Assembly (NCBI GenBank): GCA_963834365.1
Contig: CAWIBS010000036.1
Coordinates: 248,001 to 312,000 of the forward strand
Direction of reading: 5' to 3'
Source of the DNA: CAWJAP01 sp963834365
GTDB taxonomy: Bacteria; Acidobacteriota; Vicinamibacteria; Vicinamibacterales; Vicinamibacteraceae
DNA length: 64,000 nt
Shown: one piece after another, positions 61,975 through 64,000 of the stretch
Position numbering within the stretch: the first letter of the stretch is position 1
How the letters are laid out: each line of letters starts with the position of its first letter
The notes under the pieces: generated by a model
The model's input: the letters and a program-made list of their open reading frames with translations, nothing else
Told to the model about the DNA's origin: nothing
The model's database searches: none
Position numbers and translations under genes: made by a program

Positions 61975-62838
61975 ATGTCCATTCGAATCGGCGTCATCGG
62001 CGGCAGCGGACTCTACGACATGGCCGAGTTGACCGGCCGTCGGGACGTGTCCGTCGACACGCCCTTCGGTCCGCCGTCCGGGCCTTTCATCGTCGGGTGT
62101 CTGGCGGGCCGCGAGGTGGCGTTTCTCGCCCGGCACGGCCCGGGCCATCGCCTGACTCCCTCCGAGCTGAACTTCCGCGCCAACATCTACGCGATGAAGA
62201 CGCTGGGCGTCGAGCGCATCCTGTCGGCGAGCGCCGTCGGCAGCCTCAAGGAGGAGTACGCGCCGCTCGATCTCGTCGATTCCCGATCAGTTCGTCGATC
62301 GCACGCGCGGCCGCGTCAGCACGTTCTTCGGCGACGGGCTCGTCGGCGCACGTCGCCTTCGCGCATCCGTTCTGCCCCGACCTCAGTGCCGCCGCCTACG
62401 ACGCCGCGGTCGGCGGCGGGCGCGAGCGTCCACAAGGGCGGCACCTACGTCTGCATGGAGGGACCGCAGTTCTCGACGCGTGCCGAGTCCCTGCTCTATC
62501 GCCAGTGGGGGATGGACATCATCGGGATGACCAACCTCCAGGAGGCCAAGCTCGCGCGGGAGGCCGAGATCTGCTACACGACGATTGCGCTCGTCACCGA
62601 CTACGACTGCTGGCATCCCGAGCACGACTCGGTGACGACCGAGATGATCATTGCGAACCTGGTGCAGAACGCGAGCATGGCGCAGAAGGTCATCGCGGCG
62701 GCGATCGCGGCGCTCGACACGGGCGCGCGCACCTGCAGTTGCGCCTCCGCGCTCGCCGCCGCGCTCATCACGCGTCCCGAACACGTGCCCGAGGCCACCA
62801 AGCAGAAGCTGGCGCCGATCATCGGCAAGTACCAATGA
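61975..62838 (+). CDS. mtnP: S-methyl-5'-thioadenosine phosphorylase (three indels)
   Basis: Splits methylthioadenosine into adenine and methylthioribose-1-phosphate. SIRIGVIGGSGLYDMAELTG, FLARHGPGHRLTPSELNFRA (phosphate and purine motif) and YVCMEGPQFSTRAESLLYRQ are diagnostic, with GMTNLQEAKLAREAEICYTT and LVTDYDCWHPEHDS later. Single extra bases near 62280, 62345 and 62422 cancel out, so the frame looks open but residues in 62281-62430 are wrong. The repaired segment reads LVDPDQFVDRTRGRVSTFFG, then AHVAFAHPFCPDLSAAAYD. About 287 residues. Confidence 0.93.
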   Translation: MSIRIGVIGGSGLYDMAELTGRRDVSVDTPFGPPSGPFIVGCLAGREVAFLARHGPGHRLTPSELNFRANIYAMKTLGVERILSASAVGSLKEEYAPLDLVDSRSVRRSHARPRQHVLRRRARRRTSPSRIRSAPTSVPPPTTPRSAAGASVHKGGTYVCMEGPQFSTRAESLLYRQWGMDIIGMTNLQEAKLAREAEICYTTIALVTDYDCWHPEHDSVTTEMIIANLVQNASMAQKVIAAAIAALDTGARTCSCASALAAALITRPEHVPEATKQKLAPIIGKYQ

Positions 62839-62864
62839 CGTGAACGCGACCAGTCGCTCCGCAG

Positions 62865-62890
62865 GAGGGCGCGGCTTCAGCCGCGCCAGG
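62865..62890 (+). repeat. REP-like hairpin, GGAG/TTCAG family
   Basis: GGAG foot at about 62863-62866, arms GGCGCGGCT/AGCCGCGCC, apex TTC-type. It lies between mtnP and the kinase gene, in a 128-nt gap where nothing else is recognisable. Confidence 0.7.
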
Positions 62891-62966
62891 CTCCCGCGGC
62901 CAGACGGCCGGGCTGAACGCCACGAACCCTACCTGTCCGAGATCTGGACTAGCCGCAGCGCTTCAC

Positions 62967-63920
62967 ATGAAAATCATCGTCACCGGTTCGATTGCCTTCG
63001 ACTACCTGATGTCGTTCCCCGGCTCGTTCGTCGAGCAGTTTCTGCCGGACCACTTGTCCCGCGTGAGCCTGAGCTTCCTCGTGGACTCGATGGACAAGCG
63101 GCGCGGCGGCTGCGCCCCGAACATCGCCTATTCGCTCGCCCTGCTCGGCGAGCGGCCGTACCTCATGGCGACGGCCGGCCAGGACTTCGGCGACTACCGG
63201 CAATGGCTCGAAGCCGCCAATGTCGACACCTCGCTGGTGCGTGAGGTCGAGGGCAAGTTCACGGCGTCGTTCTTCTGCAGCACCGACAAGGACAACAACC
63301 AGATTGCGTCCTTCTACACGGGCGCCATGGCCAATGCCGGCGAGCTGTCGTTCCGGAGCGTGGCCGGATGCGACGTGGCGATCATCTCGCCGAACGATCC
63401 GGGCGCGATGACGCAGTATGCGGAAGAGTGCCGCGTGCTGGGCATCCGCTTCCTGTTCGACCCGGGGCAGCAGTGCGCGCGGATGTCGGGGGATGAGCTG
63501 CGTGACGGGCTGACGGGGGCTCACGTGCTGATCTGCAACGACTATGAGCTGGAGCTCATCCGCGAGAAGACCGGGCTGAGCGACGCCGATCTCCTCGAGC
63601 ACTGCCATGCGGTCGTCGTGACGAAGGGGGCGGATGGCTGCAGCGTCGTCCTGCCCGACCGGCGGATCGATGTGCCCGCGGTGCCGCCGTTTCAAATCGT
63701 GGATCCGACCGGCGTCGGAGATGCCTATCGCGGCGGGTTCCTGAAGGGTCTGGCCGTGGGCGCCGACTGGGAGCAGTGCGCCCGCCTCGGGAGCGTTGCC
63801 GCCGCGTACGCGCTCGAGCATCTCGGCGGCCTGAGCCACGCCTACACCTGGCCGGAATTCGCCAGCCGCTACGAGCAGCATTTCGGACCGCTGCGGCTGC
63901 CGCAGGCCGCATCCCGGTGA
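62967..63920 (+). CDS. PfkB-family sugar or nucleoside kinase
   Basis: A ribokinase-fold kinase. The N-terminal glycine motif is in KRRGGCAPNIAYSLALLGER, and the catalytic Asp in PFQIVDPTGVGDAYRGGFLK, the second PfkB signature with GVGD. MKIIVTGSIAFDYLMSFPG begins the first strand. The nearby phosphorylase of methylthioadenosine, and the sequence style (SFFCSTDKDNNQIASFYTGA), suggest adenosine kinase, as in some actinobacterial and proteobacterial relatives, but sugar kinases are not excluded. 317 residues, intact. Confidence 0.85.
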   Translation: MKIIVTGSIAFDYLMSFPGSFVEQFLPDHLSRVSLSFLVDSMDKRRGGCAPNIAYSLALLGERPYLMATAGQDFGDYRQWLEAANVDTSLVREVEGKFTASFFCSTDKDNNQIASFYTGAMANAGELSFRSVAGCDVAIISPNDPGAMTQYAEECRVLGIRFLFDPGQQCARMSGDELRDGLTGAHVLICNDYELELIREKTGLSDADLLEHCHAVVVTKGADGCSVVLPDRRIDVPAVPPFQIVDPTGVGDAYRGGFLKGLAVGADWEQCARLGSVAAAYALEHLGGLSHAYTWPEFASRYEQHFGPLRLPQAASR

Positions 63921-63930
63921 GGTGCCGGCG

Positions 63931-64000
63931 ATGGGCACGGCCGCGCGTCGTGTGGCGTTCGCCTTCGTCGCCGCCGCGAGCGCGGCATGGCTGGCCGCCC
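63931..64000 (+). CDS. N-terminal fragment of an exported or membrane protein (cut by the window edge)
   Basis: From ATG 63931 the frame reads MGTAARRVAFAFVAAASAAW then LAA, a positively charged start followed by a hydrophobic stretch, like a signal peptide or first membrane helix. It starts 10 nt after the kinase stop, so it is probably co-transcribed. The remainder lies beyond the window. A GTG at 63917 opens another frame but gives an Arg-rich, unlikely peptide. Confidence 0.45.
   Translation, partial: MGTAARRVAFAFVAAASAAWLAA

Overview
The window is about two-thirds G+C, gene-dense, and looks like a chromosomal segment of an acidobacterium, most likely a Vicinamibacteria-type lineage. The best taxonomic pointers are a secreted VWFA-related protein of the kind that is expanded in Acidobacteria (18063-20316), a FecR/DUF6600-type protein, a split methylmalonyl-CoA mutase, and a dnaK-dnaJ-hspR operon. 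This placement is inferred from gene content; no rRNA or tRNA gene was seen. I saw no phage, insertion sequence, CRISPR array or plasmid gene.

Layout. 0-5.4 kb: uvrC, a site-2 protease, trpS, scpA and scpB. 5.4-8.9 kb: cmk, a broken secreted hydrolase, a pseudouridine synthase and a histone-H1-like DUF6335 protein. 8.9-14.1 kb: rpsA with a clear promoter, ihfB, a HIT protein, an acyl-CoA dehydrogenase and a GNAT enzyme. 14.3-16.6 kb: a subtilisin-like protease and a small protein resembling its prodomain. 16.7-24.7 kb: a second acyl-CoA dehydrogenase, the VWFA protein, a hypothetical protein, the two mutase subunits and a response regulator. 24.8-34.2 kb: valS, nadC, birA, coaX, a sigma factor with its anti-sigma partner, and a TrmA/RlmD-type methyltransferase. 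34.3-43.7 kb: a GATase, argS, mobA, a V4R-like protein, a TPR protein, a SPOR protein, lnt and prfB. 43.7-49.4 kb: a lactonase, PBP1A and the FecR protein. 49.5-54.2 kb: the dnaK-dnaJ-hspR heat-shock operon and an epimerase. 54.3-58 kb: UDP-glucose dehydrogenase, a DnaC-like ATPase and hemW, all badly frameshifted. 58-64 kb: two secreted proteins, a third acyl-CoA dehydrogenase, a MeaB-epimerase fusion, mtnP and a PfkB-family kinase.

How the genes work together. Three acyl-CoA dehydrogenases, both mutase subunits, MeaB and methylmalonyl-CoA epimerase outline branched-chain amino-acid and propionyl-CoA catabolism. The rest is mostly translation, cofactor (NAD, CoA, biotin, heme, molybdenum), envelope and protein-quality housekeeping.

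Two themes stand out. First, about fifty single-base indels, mostly insertions where they can be placed, break essential genes (dnaK, valS, trpS, argS, mtnP and others). A living cell could not carry these together, so they are best read as errors of an under-polished long-read assembly. Broken genes are therefore given as full spans with predicted indel sites. The one frameshift that is biological is the recoding site of prfB. Second, the intergenic DNA is full of small structured repeats: (i) degenerate heptanucleotide tandem repeats that often run straight into a start codon in place of a Shine-Dalgarno sequence; (ii) REP-like hairpins with a GTAG or GGAG foot and a TTCAG apex; (iii) a second hairpin family with a CCCTCAGC apex; and (iv) a long GGGGACGGGAGCCTCC inverted repeat. 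Some are translated: a hairpin cluster lies in frame inside uvrC, and one long inverted repeat forms the linker of the MeaB-epimerase fusion.
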